A stretch of DNA of 38,788 bases from JABWBR01 sp036741235 (GTDB lineage Bacteria > Bacteroidota > Bacteroidia > Chitinophagales > Saprospiraceae), in NCBI GenBank assembly GCA_036741235.1, contig DAINSQ010000022.1:1-38788 (forward strand). The letters are read 5' to 3'. The notes beneath the pieces are model-generated. The model was not told the DNA's origin. It did no database searches and was given only the letters and a program-made list of their open reading frames with translations. Position numbers and translations under genes: made by a program. Below, piece by piece: positions 26,401 to 35,101 of the stretch (positions are counted from its first letter, which is position 1; each line of letters opens with the position of its first letter).

Positions 26401-28059
26401 CAGGTAACCACTATCAACCCTATAGCAGGCCTTACTGCCGGCAATTATGCCGTGACGGTTATCGACGCCAATAATTGTACGCCGCTGCCTTTGCAGGTTA
26501 CTTTACCCGATCCTCCCTCCATTAATGTGTCATTCACTGCGCTGGCGCCGGTAAGCTGCCCCGATGACGTGACCTGCGACGGCCAGGCAACGGCAACAGC
26601 CATATATAGCGACGGTAGCACGGGGCTCTTCAACTTCATCTGGTCTTCAGGAGAAGCCAGCGTCGGCGTACCCAGCGCAACGGCCTCGCAATTGTGCCGC
26701 GGCCCGCAACAACTCACCGTCAATGACGGCGTCTGCGGCGTTGATACCGTGTTTATCGTGCCTACGCCTCCAAATATCAATATTGCAGTAGACCAGGAAC
26801 CAGTGAGCTGTAACGGCCTTTCCGACGGTTCTATCACCCTGGCGCCTTCAGGCGGTACGGGGCCGTATACTTTCTTATGGACGCCGGGCGGGCAAGTGAC
26901 GCCCACCATCAGCAATCTCGGCGCGGGCGTATATACGGCAGTAATTACTGATGCCAACGGCTGTAACAAAGAACAGATCGTTCAGCTTAGTCAGCCTGCG
27001 GCTCTCATGCTTACCCTCGACCCCAACATTTCGACGCCCACAGTATCGTGCAACGGCGGCGCCGATGGTATTATGGCAGTCGTCTACAACGTCAATGACA
27101 ATATCAATCCTGTAGGGCCCGCACCCTACGCCTGGTCGGGCGGCGTAGCGCCGGCTGTTTCCAATATTGCCAATAATCTCACTGCGGGCGTTTATTCGGT
27201 GACGATCACCGATATCAAGGGATGCCAGGATTCGATCAGTTTTACGATCGGCGAACCCACGCCTATCACGGTTATCCTTGAGCCTACCGTACCGCCCCTA
27301 TGCTTTGGCGACCCCACGCTGCTGGTTATCGATACGATCTTTGGCGGCGGCGGTCAGTCGCTGGAGGATTACACCTACCAACTCGATTTCAACGGCCTCA
27401 ACTTTCCTGCCAACCAACCGGCCACCATTTTTGCAGGCAATCACGTCGTGATCGTAGAGGATACGCTCGGCTGCTCGGTTGAAACCGAGCTATTTATCGA
27501 TCAACCGGCAGAGATACAGGTGAGCTTGCCGGTAGAAATTGTTGTGGAATTGGGCGATACGAGCGTACAACTCGTGCCAACGATATTCTCCAGCCTGCCT
27601 ATCGATACTTACTTGTGGACCCCTGCCGATTACTTGTCGTCAGACACGGTGCAAAGTCCCTTTGTACGGCCTTTGGAAAGCCTGGATTATACCCTTTTGG
27701 TAACCGACGTGAACGGATGTACAGGTACGGCCGAGGTATTTGTCGAATTGGACGCTAACCGCAATGTGTATATTCCCAATGTGTTTTCACCCAACGGCGA
27801 CGGCCCCAACGATGAATTCCGCCTCTTCGCTTGTCGCGGCGTGGAGTCGATTAACTATGTGCGCATTTTCGACCGCTGGGGTGATCAAGTGTACCAGTCG
27901 GACGACGTGCCGGTGATCTGCGAAGGCGGTTCGCCGCTTTGGGACGGCAAGTTCAGAGGAAAACCTGTGCAACAGGGCGTATATGTGTACCTGATTGAAG
28001 TGAAATTCCTCGATAATGTCACGCTGCTTTACCGCGGCGATGTAACCGTTATCAGATAA
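23437..28059 (+). CDS. Giant T9SS type B surface protein with cohesin-like domain and SprB repeats
   Basis: 1540 residues. Signal peptide MRQFFLLLLLLGAWQMQAQ. An N-terminal region of unknown fold (20-285) precedes a cohesin-like domain (about 290-435; VAFQLPFENALPGENICADI...IQWSITWDSTILDY...LFQICFDVIG). From about 450 to 1370 there are ten to eleven SprB-type repeats of 75-95 residues, each with the pattern 'SCxGxxDGxI.V...GG..PY.Y.W......NL.AGxYxVTVTDxxGC' (clearest copy near residues 1125-1175), and a degenerate last unit to about 1445. The C-terminus is the gliding-motility-associated type B sorting domain (IPNVFSPNGDGPNDEFR ... IFDRWGDQVYQS ... GVYVYLIEVKF). By analogy with SprB it is a surface adhesin; no SprF/PorP partner gene is adjacent. 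Confidence 0.93.
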   Translation: MRQFFLLLLLLGAWQMQAQTPDVILYNGQAARGDAKARMMCNAAGTFEFGQHFGQSNDVTPDTLYLCFGDSIQLLHNGDMDLSGDPVPATPAGVGYAFYECPPTVDGPALANIIADPCVANNPPPAGGIYVFTRNGTDGDATFFNGGVLQNFFNAGAPVLLWFAPITYDRLNFPNAEFEGSPAGPCVNVSTAERFAVVYLNAITVSNINANTGSTGCLGSFVVQGGLPEFDANSFYSIDISFANDPTIKGTLLTGSPSNGETLEFYVPRPGNYIITIEDGKSCGASINVNMSACQAVAFQLPFENALPGENICADILVEDFVNVGSIQWSITWDSTILDYTGVQAFNPNMPDLSANIFALPYGPNSGTLTMSWLDASFSGVTLLDGSTLFQICFDVIGDLGESSDITISSSPTPIEIGDPSTPEPVPFGVIIRNGIINISDLPLFLVIEQDSVTCSGDTDGAFTLTVASGMPPYQYSWNTVPPSGPNNGPVVIATEGGMSTVNNLAAGVYQVTVTDSSIPPIVVVDTIQVLAAPQLGVEPLFQRPSCFGESDGSVQAQIVLDGVVQSGPSVGYSFTWNTTAQDTSTLTNIPSGFYAVTVTDPFGCQATASVTLSQPAALTILPNNTFITNASCTGANDGSITVTASGGTTTGGVYTFQWDNGLGTLNATTATVTDLLPGQYCVTVTDNNACSFNTCFTVGAVKTLTITPVIDNVSCNALCDAQIFVTGATTGAPASLPYTFTWSSTGNPPVNSNTTSLLTGLCAGTYFLTMTDASAAACQLLDTFVVAQPQPLDATILELVNESCVVGNDGQVVVGVTGGTFPYDYNWSHDANLQDSIAANLTQGSYSLTVTDANGCTDVLSADILAPTPPSITQLNDDAVSCANNCDGTLSVTAVPGGAPIAGYAWSNMAVGPNIVSLCPGTYIVTVTAEDGCRAIDTAMVTSPAALSLDSFSLQLPTCPGDANGQIAVFVNGGTAPYNYIWSTNPGQVTTINPIAGLTAGNYAVTVIDANNCTPLPLQVTLPDPPSINVSFTALAPVSCPDDVTCDGQATATAIYSDGSTGLFNFIWSSGEASVGVPSATASQLCRGPQQLTVNDGVCGVDTVFIVPTPPNINIAVDQEPVSCNGLSDGSITLAPSGGTGPYTFLWTPGGQVTPTISNLGAGVYTAVITDANGCNKEQIVQLSQPAALMLTLDPNISTPTVSCNGGADGIMAVVYNVNDNINPVGPAPYAWSGGVAPAVSNIANNLTAGVYSVTITDIKGCQDSISFTIGEPTPITVILEPTVPPLCFGDPTLLVIDTIFGGGGQSLEDYTYQLDFNGLNFPANQPATIFAGNHVVIVEDTLGCSVETELFIDQPAEIQVSLPVEIVVELGDTSVQLVPTIFSSLPIDTYLWTPADYLSSDTVQSPFVRPLESLDYTLLVTDVNGCTGTAEVFVELDANRNVYIPNVFSPNGDGPNDEFRLFACRGVESINYVRIFDRWGDQVYQSDDVPVICEGGSPLWDGKFRGKPVQQGVYVYLIEVKFLDNVTLLYRGDVTVIR

Positions 28060-28067
28060 AAATACAA

Positions 28068-28098
28068 GGGGCTGTCTCTTTTTCTGAGAGACAGCCCC
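28068..28098 (+). terminator. Strong hairpin downstream of the SprB-repeat gene
   Basis: Perfect 12-base stem GGGGCTGTCTCT (28068-28079) / AGAGACAGCCCC (28087-28098) with a 7-base loop, starting 8 bases after the stop. It lacks a T tail on the plus strand, so it may act as a 3' stabiliser or factor-dependent terminator. Confidence 0.65.
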
Positions 28099-28312
28099 TG
28101 TCAAACGAAAGAAATGTGTCAGATGTAGTTCGTGGGATTGTGAGTTTTCGCATTGTATGCCCGGGTCAAGGCCCAATAAATATAATTGATAACTAAAGAT
28201 ATATGCTGAGGGGTTGTTGGCGTCAATCTTTGTTGTTAGGACGATAGGTTGCCACCGTAGTCACTTTTTTTTGAAAAAAAATTTAAAACCCAGGCAAACC
28301 CGATAATATCCA

Positions 28313-29368
28313 TCACAACCACTTCTTGCGTTTAAATACCAACAACAGGAAAATTGTTACCCCTATCATGATCGCCCACACAAAATAATAGCCGTACGGC
28401 CAGTGCAACTCGGGCATGTGGTCGAAATTCATGCCATAAACGCCGGCCAAAAAAGTAAGGGGAATAAAGATGGTGGATATAATGGTGAGAATTTGCATCA
28501 CATTATTCATCTTATAACTGATTTCCGACAGATACAGATCGTAAAGACCGTTGAGCACATCGCGATGGGTTTCCACCATATCGACAACGCGGACGACGTG
28601 ATCGTATAAATCTCTCAAAAAAACGCCAGTTTCGGGTTGAATAAACGGCGAGTCGGAGCGTGAAAATTGCGATATCGCATCGCGCAATGGCGACACGTGT
28701 TTGCGAAAGTATAAAGAGCCCAGTTTAAGGGCATGCACCTGCGCCTTACAGCGGTGACTGGGTTGATACAGTATTTCTGATTCCAGCAAGTCAAGCGAAT
28801 CTTCTATTTCATCCAATACCTCGAAATAATGGTCGATGATGGCATCGAGCAGGGCATAGGCCAAATAATCGGCCTCCCGCCGGCGAATACGGCCCTTGGA
28901 TGTATCCAATCGCACTCTGATATTTTCAAAAAGATCGGTTTCCGTTTCCTGAAAAGAAATCAAAAAATTTTCACCCAAAAAAATAGAAACCTGCTCGGTG
29001 TCAATTTCAAAAGTAGTCTTGTTGTAAGACAAAGATTCGGCAATGATAAAAAGCCCGTTGTCGTAATCTTCAAACTTCGGGCGTTGCTCGATATTCAGGA
29101 TATCTTCGAGTATAAGGGGGTGCATTTTGAATTGTTCGCCAATCTGTTCTATAATTTCCAGTTGGTGCAAGCCCCTGATATCGTACCAATTCAAAAAATC
29201 GCCAGGCTTGGCAGCGGGAATACTATTTCGGGTTTTTTGTTCTAATAATCTATCCTCGTTGTATTGTACCAATGTGATAAAGGTATCATCGTGCCGGTGT
29301 TTGCCCGTGTAAACGAGAGATCCCGGTGGAAGCCCAGTTTTTTTTGTTTGTTTCCTTTTATTACGCAT
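28313..29368 (-). CDS. corA: CorA-family Mg2+/Co2+ transporter
   Basis: 351 residues, the normal CorA length. The large acidic/basic cytosolic funnel domain (residues 1-285) includes HPLILEDILNIEQRPKFEDYD and the long helix before the membrane; the C-terminal two transmembrane segments flank the universal selectivity motif YGMNFDHMPEL (about residue 313 onward). The C-terminus is basic (FKRKKWL), as in CorA. The protein forms a pentameric channel for Mg2+ uptake in the inner membrane. The ATG at 29366-29368 is followed by a polybasic start (MRNKRKQTKK). It is preceded upstream by the terminator of the serine protease gene and therefore needs its own promoter in 29369-29408, where I see no clear box. 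Confidence 0.96.
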   Translation of the reverse strand: MRNKRKQTKKTGLPPGSLVYTGKHRHDDTFITLVQYNEDRLLEQKTRNSIPAAKPGDFLNWYDIRGLHQLEIIEQIGEQFKMHPLILEDILNIEQRPKFEDYDNGLFIIAESLSYNKTTFEIDTEQVSIFLGENFLISFQETETDLFENIRVRLDTSKGRIRRREADYLAYALLDAIIDHYFEVLDEIEDSLDLLESEILYQPSHRCKAQVHALKLGSLYFRKHVSPLRDAISQFSRSDSPFIQPETGVFLRDLYDHVVRVVDMVETHRDVLNGLYDLYLSEISYKMNNVMQILTIISTIFIPLTFLAGVYGMNFDHMPELHWPYGYYFVWAIMIGVTIFLLLVFKRKKWL

Positions 29369-29401
29369 CCGTCAGGTATTTACCCCGAATTTACAATAAT
29401 T

Positions 29402-29444
29402 ATAAAAAAATGGGCCACCCCGCATGAATCAAGGATGGCCCATT
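29402..29444 (-). terminator. Rho-independent terminator of the serine protease gene
   Basis: Perfect 9-base stem AATGGGCCA (29409-29417) / TGGCCCATT (29436-29444), reinforced by adjacent CC/GG. On the minus strand the stem is followed immediately by a run of seven T. It lies 15 bases after the stop of the minus-strand gene and separates it from corA. Confidence 0.85.
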
Positions 29445-29459
29445 ATGCCTTTTCAGGCT

Positions 29460-32400
29460 TTATTGTTTGATAATGCGCTGCGTAACGCTGTCATCACGAC
29501 TGGTGAGGCGCAGGAGGTAGGTCCCCGGCGCGTAATCTCCCAGATTGATAGTAAACTGTTCCGGCGCAGCGAGCCAGGTCAGTTTTTGCAAACGCCCGCC
29601 ATTGGCCGTAAATACCTCCGCCTGTAACTCGCCGGCAAGCGGCGCCGAAAAACGCACTTGTACTAATCCGCCGGTTGGATTGGGTTCCAGGTACATTTGC
29701 CGACCTTGTATCGTTTCCGTGCTATTGGGCTGGAAGGTGAAATTAAACGCCGACGTCAACGAACTGCCGCAGAGATTATTGGCAGATACGCGCCAGTAGT
29801 ACTCGCCCGGCTCCGGCAAATTATTGATAGTGAGGAACGTACCGGTAACGGTAGCCGTCTGAACAATATCTGTAAAATCGTCATTGCGAGCCACTTCCAC
29901 AGTATAATTGGCAGCTCCTGTTGCGCTATTCCAGAATAGTTGCGGATTAGGAATTGCTATCGTTGCATTGTTGGGCGGTGAATTCAGGGTAGCAAGCCCC
30001 GGAGAAGCATTAAGAACAAGCAATACGTCTACCGATGCCGAATTAGAGCCGTTGCCCAGCGTAAAGGTATAGATATAATTGCCGGGAGCGTTGTTGTTGA
30101 GGTTGCTCAGCGTTATCGTTATCTCGTCGCCAGGATTGATGTTGTTTGCCGGAATACTGAAGCCGGGCACAGGGCCGTTGGCCGGCAAAACGATATAGGT
30201 GAGCGTTGCGGGTCCGTTAAAACCATTACCGGCAGTAAATGCAAATTCGGCAGTATTTCCCGCCAGGTTGCATTCTACGAGATTTGACGGCGCTATACTA
30301 AAGGCGAAATCGGCCTCTATCGTAAAGCTGAAAATAGTAGTACCGGTGGTTTCTCCACAGGAATTAAATACATCAACGCGCCAGTAATAAGTCAGGTTGG
30401 GCAATAAGCCGGTAAGCGGCAGGTCGGTAACCGCCCTGGTGTATAATGCTGCCGTGTCGGTAAAATTGGGCGACAGCGACATTATGACCTGGTAATACAA
30501 CGCGCCTGCTACGGGCTCCCATTGCAATACTACCCCGGAAGGAACATCAGTGGCGCCGTCGGCAGGTGAAAGCAGCGTAGCCTGTCCTGGCGCGCCAATT
30601 ACAAGCAGTTCGATATCCGAAAAAGCAGAATCAATGCCGTCGGTGGCCAGCAACTGAACAGGATAACTGCCGGGGTCCGTCAAACCGTTGAAGGTAACGG
30701 TAATGACCTCGCCCGTAGTGGCAGGATTTGGGCTGTAGCTAATCGCAGCGCCTGTGGGCAACCCATTGGCCATTATGGCAACCGTATCGGAGGTAAAGCC
30801 ATTGCCTGCCAGTATTTGCAGCGATGTCGAATCACCCGGACAAATAGCGGGGGCAGGTTCTAGCAGATTTAAACTGATATCGCTGGGTAGCGTGGTACAC
30901 ACTTCCAACTGCCAGTTAATCAACGAGCCGCCATCTGAATTGACGGCGTCGCTCACCGTTAAGGTCCAGGTTCCGCTGGCCGGCTCATTGGCAAAGGCGG
31001 CAAAGGCGTTGGCGGGCTCGTAATCGCCGCTGATAGCAGGCAGATCGCCGCAGGCGTTCTCCAGATCGTCAGCCGAGCCGGTAGCGCCGTCATACAAATT
31101 CACCGTTATGTTGTCGCCATCGCAACCATAAAATGAATCGGGTACTCCCGGCTGGTTGATCAGCGTGATTTGGGTGCCTGAGGGCGACGTTAGCCTGACG
31201 CTAACATCGCCAACCCAAGTGTGCTGGATATTAAGCGTATTGACACGCACAGCGACAACCTGTCCGGGAACGTTAATGTCTATAGTCGATGTAATGGTAG
31301 GCGTACCTACGGGTGAAATAACCACGGGCACATTGTTGGTCACCTGTGCACAGGCGATGGCCGCCGTGGTCAGCGAGAACGGGGCAGTCCAATCCGAAAC
31401 CCCGCAAAGGTTAGCAGTGCGGACGCGCCAGTAGTAAGTCGATTCGCCGATCAATTGGATACCGGCAGCAGAAGGGGCTGTCAGTCCGTTCAATTCGCTC
31501 ACTAACTGCGTAAAGTCCGGGTCGGAGGCTACCTGAATATCGTAGGTTGTACCGGTTGCCCCCCCCGACCAGGAGAAGGCAGGGCTGAGGCCGAGCCCCA
31601 CGGCGCCGTCGGCCGGAGCCGACAAAACAGCCTGGGCAATGCCGTTATAAAGTAAAAGCGAAAGCGAGCTTTGCGCAGTGTTGGCGCCGTCAGTACCCGA
31701 TATGGAGAAGGTATATCCGCCTTCAGCAAGGTTATCCGTGCCGGTAATGGTAAGGATAGCGCTACCGCCGGGAGTTACGCTTGTTTCACTGAGGGAAGCC
31801 GACAGGCCCGCAGGAAGGTCAACAACGCTTAAATCAACAGGGCCTGCAAAATTCTCGCTGATTTGCAGCGTATATACTACTGTATCAGGGGCGCAGACTG
31901 ATTGCGCGGGCACATCTGCCAATACAAAAAAGCTGCACAGCTGCTGGTAACGCCCGTCGAGGCTGGAAATTCCTGTATTGTCGGGGTCGAGCCAGGCCTT
32001 TAGCTGGTTGTTGGGAGCGCCGCCGCCCAACCAGGAAGTAGTGAACCAGCCGTAGGAGTCGTAGAGGTCGTTGCCGCAGAAAGCCGAGCCGCCATGCAAT
32101 TGGCCTACGACTCGTTTATGGCGGTCAAACAACGGCGAACCTGAAGAACCGCCTTCCGTGGTACCAATGTCCCAGTCGGGCACAATAACGTGGTTGCCGT
32201 TGGGTACCGGCGTATTGCCGCTTCCCCAGTTGCCGAGATAAGTAGGGTTAAATTCAAATGAAATGCGTTTTTCATCAGTACTGGGGTGATGCACGCAGAT
32301 CACCGTATCCTGCGGGGGTTCATTGGCTACCACCCAGCCTGCAAAAAAGGCGTTGGCCGAGGCGGGGATATCATCATCAAGTTCAATCAACGTCATATCT

Positions 32401-33326
32401 GAGGGCCCGTATGCCGCTCTAAAAATAGCGCCGCTGTTGAAATTGTTCAACTGCCCGTTGCCGGCGCCCCCGCTTTGCGGCGAATTGGGCTGACGGCAGA
32501 AGCTGTTTTGAAAATTCCAATACGCCACAAAAGTCGCGGCATTGCCGTTGGTAATGCCACAGTGATTGGCTGTCATAAAATAAGGAGTACAATCGTTGCG
32601 GGCGTTATTAATCAAAAAGCCGGTGCAAAAGGTATTGCCGTTGAGGCCGATAACCGCTACCGACTGGATAATGTCGCGGTAATGATCAACAATAGCCCAG
32701 CCGTCGGCGGCGCCGCAAATCACGTCGAGGTTACAAGAGCCGGAGGCAATTTCGGAAAACCCGACAAAATCGTGGTTGACGCTCGTGAGGCGCAATTGCA
32801 ACTCCTGGCGTTTTTCAGTGGGCGTCTGTACTTCCAGCACAAGTTCATCGCCCTCAAATATGGGGGTCCAAAGTTGCTCGTGTTCTTCGTTGTCGGCAGG
32901 GGTAAAGGGCCCCATCACGCGTTTGCCATCTGGCGAATACAGGATCAGCGAGCTGCGTTCGGGCATGCGATACTGAGTAAAGCCCAGGTTGAGCGAGCGA
33001 GCGCCGGCGGAATGCAGGCGGAGTCGCCACACCGAGGAGCCGTTGGGCAATTGCTCCCAATCGCCATAAGTTTCAGGGGTGATGTCTACCGGCATTGTAA
33101 CGGCAAATCGGGGCGCAATTCCCGGTCCACGACGGTTGAGTTCTTCTTCCAGTAATAACTGGTTGTTTTGTGCAGGCATTACGACCTGTTGTACAGCGCT
33201 CAACGGCCGTCGCAATTGGGCGACCGGCGACCCCGCCGGCTGGGCCCGGCCGGCTGTTGCCAAACAGCCCACCAGTAGGACCGTTAGCGCTTTTTGTACT
33301 AATCCGGATAAAAAACGTGGGTACAT
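29460..33326 (-). CDS. T9SS-secreted lysyl-endopeptidase-like (S1) serine protease with P-domain and Fn3 modules
   Basis: 1288 residues. Signal peptide ends near QALTVLLVGCLATAGRAQ-like sequence (residues 11-29). A pro-region (30-195) precedes an S1 domain resembling Achromobacter lysyl endopeptidase: His255 in MTANHCG, Asp310 in PSDMTLIEL, Ser395 in EGGSSGSPLF, with cysteines spaced for disulfides (e.g. 198, 204, 246, 256). Then come a beta domain (470-560), Fn3-like (567-655), proprotein-convertase P-domain (665-810), two more beta/Fn3-like pairs (about 815-1000 and 1010-1195), and a T9SS type A sorting domain (YLEPNPTGGLVQVRF...GTYLLRL). It should be exported and attached to or released from the surface; lysine specificity is inferred from the family only. 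Monocistronic, with a strong terminator. Confidence 0.93.
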   Translation of the reverse strand: MYPRFLSGLVQKALTVLLVGCLATAGRAQPAGSPVAQLRRPLSAVQQVVMPAQNNQLLLEEELNRRGPGIAPRFAVTMPVDITPETYGDWEQLPNGSSVWRLRLHSAGARSLNLGFTQYRMPERSSLILYSPDGKRVMGPFTPADNEEHEQLWTPIFEGDELVLEVQTPTEKRQELQLRLTSVNHDFVGFSEIASGSCNLDVICGAADGWAIVDHYRDIIQSVAVIGLNGNTFCTGFLINNARNDCTPYFMTANHCGITNGNAATFVAYWNFQNSFCRQPNSPQSGGAGNGQLNNFNSGAIFRAAYGPSDMTLIELDDDIPASANAFFAGWVVANEPPQDTVICVHHPSTDEKRISFEFNPTYLGNWGSGNTPVPNGNHVIVPDWDIGTTEGGSSGSPLFDRHKRVVGQLHGGSAFCGNDLYDSYGWFTTSWLGGGAPNNQLKAWLDPDNTGISSLDGRYQQLCSFFVLADVPAQSVCAPDTVVYTLQISENFAGPVDLSVVDLPAGLSASLSETSVTPGGSAILTITGTDNLAEGGYTFSISGTDGANTAQSSLSLLLYNGIAQAVLSAPADGAVGLGLSPAFSWSGGATGTTYDIQVASDPDFTQLVSELNGLTAPSAAGIQLIGESTYYWRVRTANLCGVSDWTAPFSLTTAAIACAQVTNNVPVVISPVGTPTITSTIDINVPGQVVAVRVNTLNIQHTWVGDVSVRLTSPSGTQITLINQPGVPDSFYGCDGDNITVNLYDGATGSADDLENACGDLPAISGDYEPANAFAAFANEPASGTWTLTVSDAVNSDGGSLINWQLEVCTTLPSDISLNLLEPAPAICPGDSTSLQILAGNGFTSDTVAIMANGLPTGAAISYSPNPATTGEVITVTFNGLTDPGSYPVQLLATDGIDSAFSDIELLVIGAPGQATLLSPADGATDVPSGVVLQWEPVAGALYYQVIMSLSPNFTDTAALYTRAVTDLPLTGLLPNLTYYWRVDVFNSCGETTGTTIFSFTIEADFAFSIAPSNLVECNLAGNTAEFAFTAGNGFNGPATLTYIVLPANGPVPGFSIPANNINPGDEITITLSNLNNNAPGNYIYTFTLGNGSNSASVDVLLVLNASPGLATLNSPPNNATIAIPNPQLFWNSATGAANYTVEVARNDDFTDIVQTATVTGTFLTINNLPEPGEYYWRVSANNLCGSSLTSAFNFTFQPNSTETIQGRQMYLEPNPTGGLVQVRFSAPLAGELQAEVFTANGGRLQKLTWLAAPEQFTINLGDYAPGTYLLRLTSRDDSVTQRIIKQ

Positions 33327-33500
33327 AAAGGCGTTTAATATAAATGAATGAATAATGGCAATTATGCATGCACAATGTACTTATTTACAGACTAACGATG
33401 ATGCGGGTAACATGAATTTGTCGTTGTTAAGCTATATTTTGCAGTGTCAAAGCCGATTTGGCAGGTTAAGCGTTTTTATCAAAACAGCAATTTGCGGAGT

Positions 33501-34553
33501 ATGCGCAGAAGACAATTTCATAGACATATACTCACAGGAGCATTGGCAGCCTCCACAGGATACCGGCTTTGGGCTCAACCCGGGGCGACAACGCAAACCG
33601 CAACTCCTGTTGTGAAACCCAGGCGCTTAAAAACGGGCGACCTGGTGGGGCTTATCACCCCGGGTAGCTTTATCAGCGACGAGGCGCTGCAAAAAGCCGT
33701 ATTGAACATCGAGGGGTTGGGATTCCGGGTTAAGCTCTCAACAAATATCCGGGCACAACGGGGTTTTACGGCAGGCGAAGACAGGCAAAGGCTTGACGAC
33801 CTGCACGCTATGTTTACCGATAATGAAGTAGCCGCAGTGTGGTGCGCCCGCGGCGGATATGGCTGCAGCAGGTTGTTGCCCTTCGTCGATTACCAACTTA
33901 TCGCTCAGCATCCCAAAGCGCTTATCGGCTATAGCGACGTAACGGCGCTGCTTCAGGCTGTTTTCCTTAAAACCGGGCTGATCGGCTTTCATGGCCCCGT
34001 GGCGGCTTCTGATTTTACTGAATACACCAAGGCCCAACTATCAGCGGTACTCCTGGAGGGCAACGCCGGCCACCTGATCACACCGGCTGAGGGCAATCTC
34101 GCAGAAACCAAACCGGCATACCAACCCTTCCTCATCAGCCCGGGCAAAGCCTCCGGCCCGCTGATGGGCGGCAACCTCTCGCTGTTGGCAGCCCTGGCAG
34201 GCACGCCTTATCAAGCCGATATCGCAGGTAAATTGTTGTTTATTGAAGAAATTGGAGAAAAACCCTATCGCATAGACCGCATGCTTACTCAACTGCGGCA
34301 GTCCTGGCCCCTGCAAAGCGCAGCAGGCATCGCACTCGGCATTTTTGAAGATTGCCAACCCAAAGAAGGCGATTTGTCGCTATCGCTGGCAGATACCCTG
34401 TACGACCGCCTCGGCGATCTGGGCATTCCGGTAGCTTATGGCTTTTCTTTTGGCCATATCGCTCACCAGTGCACCCTGCCCCTGGGCATCAAAGCAAGTA
34501 TGGATACCCAGCGTTTGACCATTAACCTGGAAGAACCCGCCGTATCGCCATAA
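33501..34553 (+). CDS. LD-carboxypeptidase (peptidase family S66), Tat-type signal
   Basis: 350 residues from the ATG at 33501; the in-frame GTG at 33444 adds 19 residues in front of the export signal. The N-terminus MRRRQFHRHILTGALAAS contains twin arginines followed by a moderately hydrophobic stretch, suggesting Tat export. The S66 triad is visible: Ser145 in IGYSDVTAL, Glu249 in LFIEEIGEKPYRIDR, and His319 in FSFGHIAHQ. The ARGGYGCSRLL segment is also typical. Family enzymes cut the L,D-bond of murein tetrapeptides during peptidoglycan recycling, or microcin-type substrates (MccF branch). Periplasmic location would fit muropeptide trimming. It is divergent from the serine protease gene. 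Confidence 0.92.
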   Translation: MRRRQFHRHILTGALAASTGYRLWAQPGATTQTATPVVKPRRLKTGDLVGLITPGSFISDEALQKAVLNIEGLGFRVKLSTNIRAQRGFTAGEDRQRLDDLHAMFTDNEVAAVWCARGGYGCSRLLPFVDYQLIAQHPKALIGYSDVTALLQAVFLKTGLIGFHGPVAASDFTEYTKAQLSAVLLEGNAGHLITPAEGNLAETKPAYQPFLISPGKASGPLMGGNLSLLAALAGTPYQADIAGKLLFIEEIGEKPYRIDRMLTQLRQSWPLQSAAGIALGIFEDCQPKEGDLSLSLADTLYDRLGDLGIPVAYGFSFGHIAHQCTLPLGIKASMDTQRLTINLEEPAVSP

Positions 34554-34660
34554 CGCCACAGCGCATTGCGTCCGATAATTTCGTATATTCGTCCATAGTT
34601 GTTGGCGAAAACGTGTGACAGGAGCAAATTTTGTACGTCTTTAGTAATACAAAAAAGGCT

Positions 34661-35050
34661 ATGAAAAAAAATCCGTTTAAGGCATATATCAAGCGCTTTT
34701 CAGAGCACGGGCTCTGGAAAAAAATCGGGCATTATGCCAAGCAGGCCGGATTGAAGACCGTATACTCCGCGCTACTGCTGTTTTATGCCTACAAGCGCAA
34801 AGATACCCCCGTTTGGGCCAAAAATATCATATTAGGCGTGCTGGGCTACTTCCTGTCGCCTATCGACTGGATGCCCGACCTGACCCCCATCATCGGCTAT
34901 ACCGACGATATCGGGGTTTTGAGTTTCGGCCTCGTTACCATTGCCGCTTATGTCAACGACGAAGTGCGCAACCAGGCCCGCGAAAAACTTAAGATGTGGT
35001 TTGGCGACTACGACCCCGCCCCCCTCACAGAAGTTGATCAACAATTGTAA
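34661..35050 (+). CDS. YkvA family protein (DUF1232), small membrane protein
   Basis: 129 residues from the ATG at 34661, which begins a lysine-rich start (MKKNPFKAYIKRFSEH). The DUF1232 core is visible as FYAYKRKDTPVWAKNIILGVLGYFLSPIDWMPDLTPIIGYTDDIGVL, with the family's 'LSPxDxxPDxxPxxGxxDD' signature, followed by a second hydrophobic segment and an amphipathic C-terminus. Function is unknown in the family; a membrane-associated role is inferred from the hydrophobic spans. It lies 107 bases after the LD-carboxypeptidase and 51 bases before pepP on the same strand, so co-transcription with pepP is possible. Confidence 0.9.
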   Translation: MKKNPFKAYIKRFSEHGLWKKIGHYAKQAGLKTVYSALLLFYAYKRKDTPVWAKNIILGVLGYFLSPIDWMPDLTPIIGYTDDIGVLSFGLVTIAAYVNDEVRNQAREKLKMWFGDYDPAPLTEVDQQL

Positions 35051-35101
35051 GGTGTTGGAAGAAAATTGCATTTTTGCATTTCATCCAGCTATAGCGCTAC
35101 C

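Noticed and set aside
24780..27540. Regularly spaced similar segments resembling a repeat array
   Set aside because: These are protein-level SprB repeats in frame within one gene; they are not identical at DNA level and there are no spacers, so this is not a CRISPR array.
28265..28281. T8-G-A8 palindrome between the SprB gene and corA
   Set aside because: An A/T-only stem with a one-base centre is not a usable terminator; it is explained by homopolymer runs.
33417..33441. TTTG then TATATTTTG upstream of the LD-carboxypeptidase as a promoter
   Set aside because: The spacer is only 12 bases and the -7 box carries an extra base; too weak to list as a feature.
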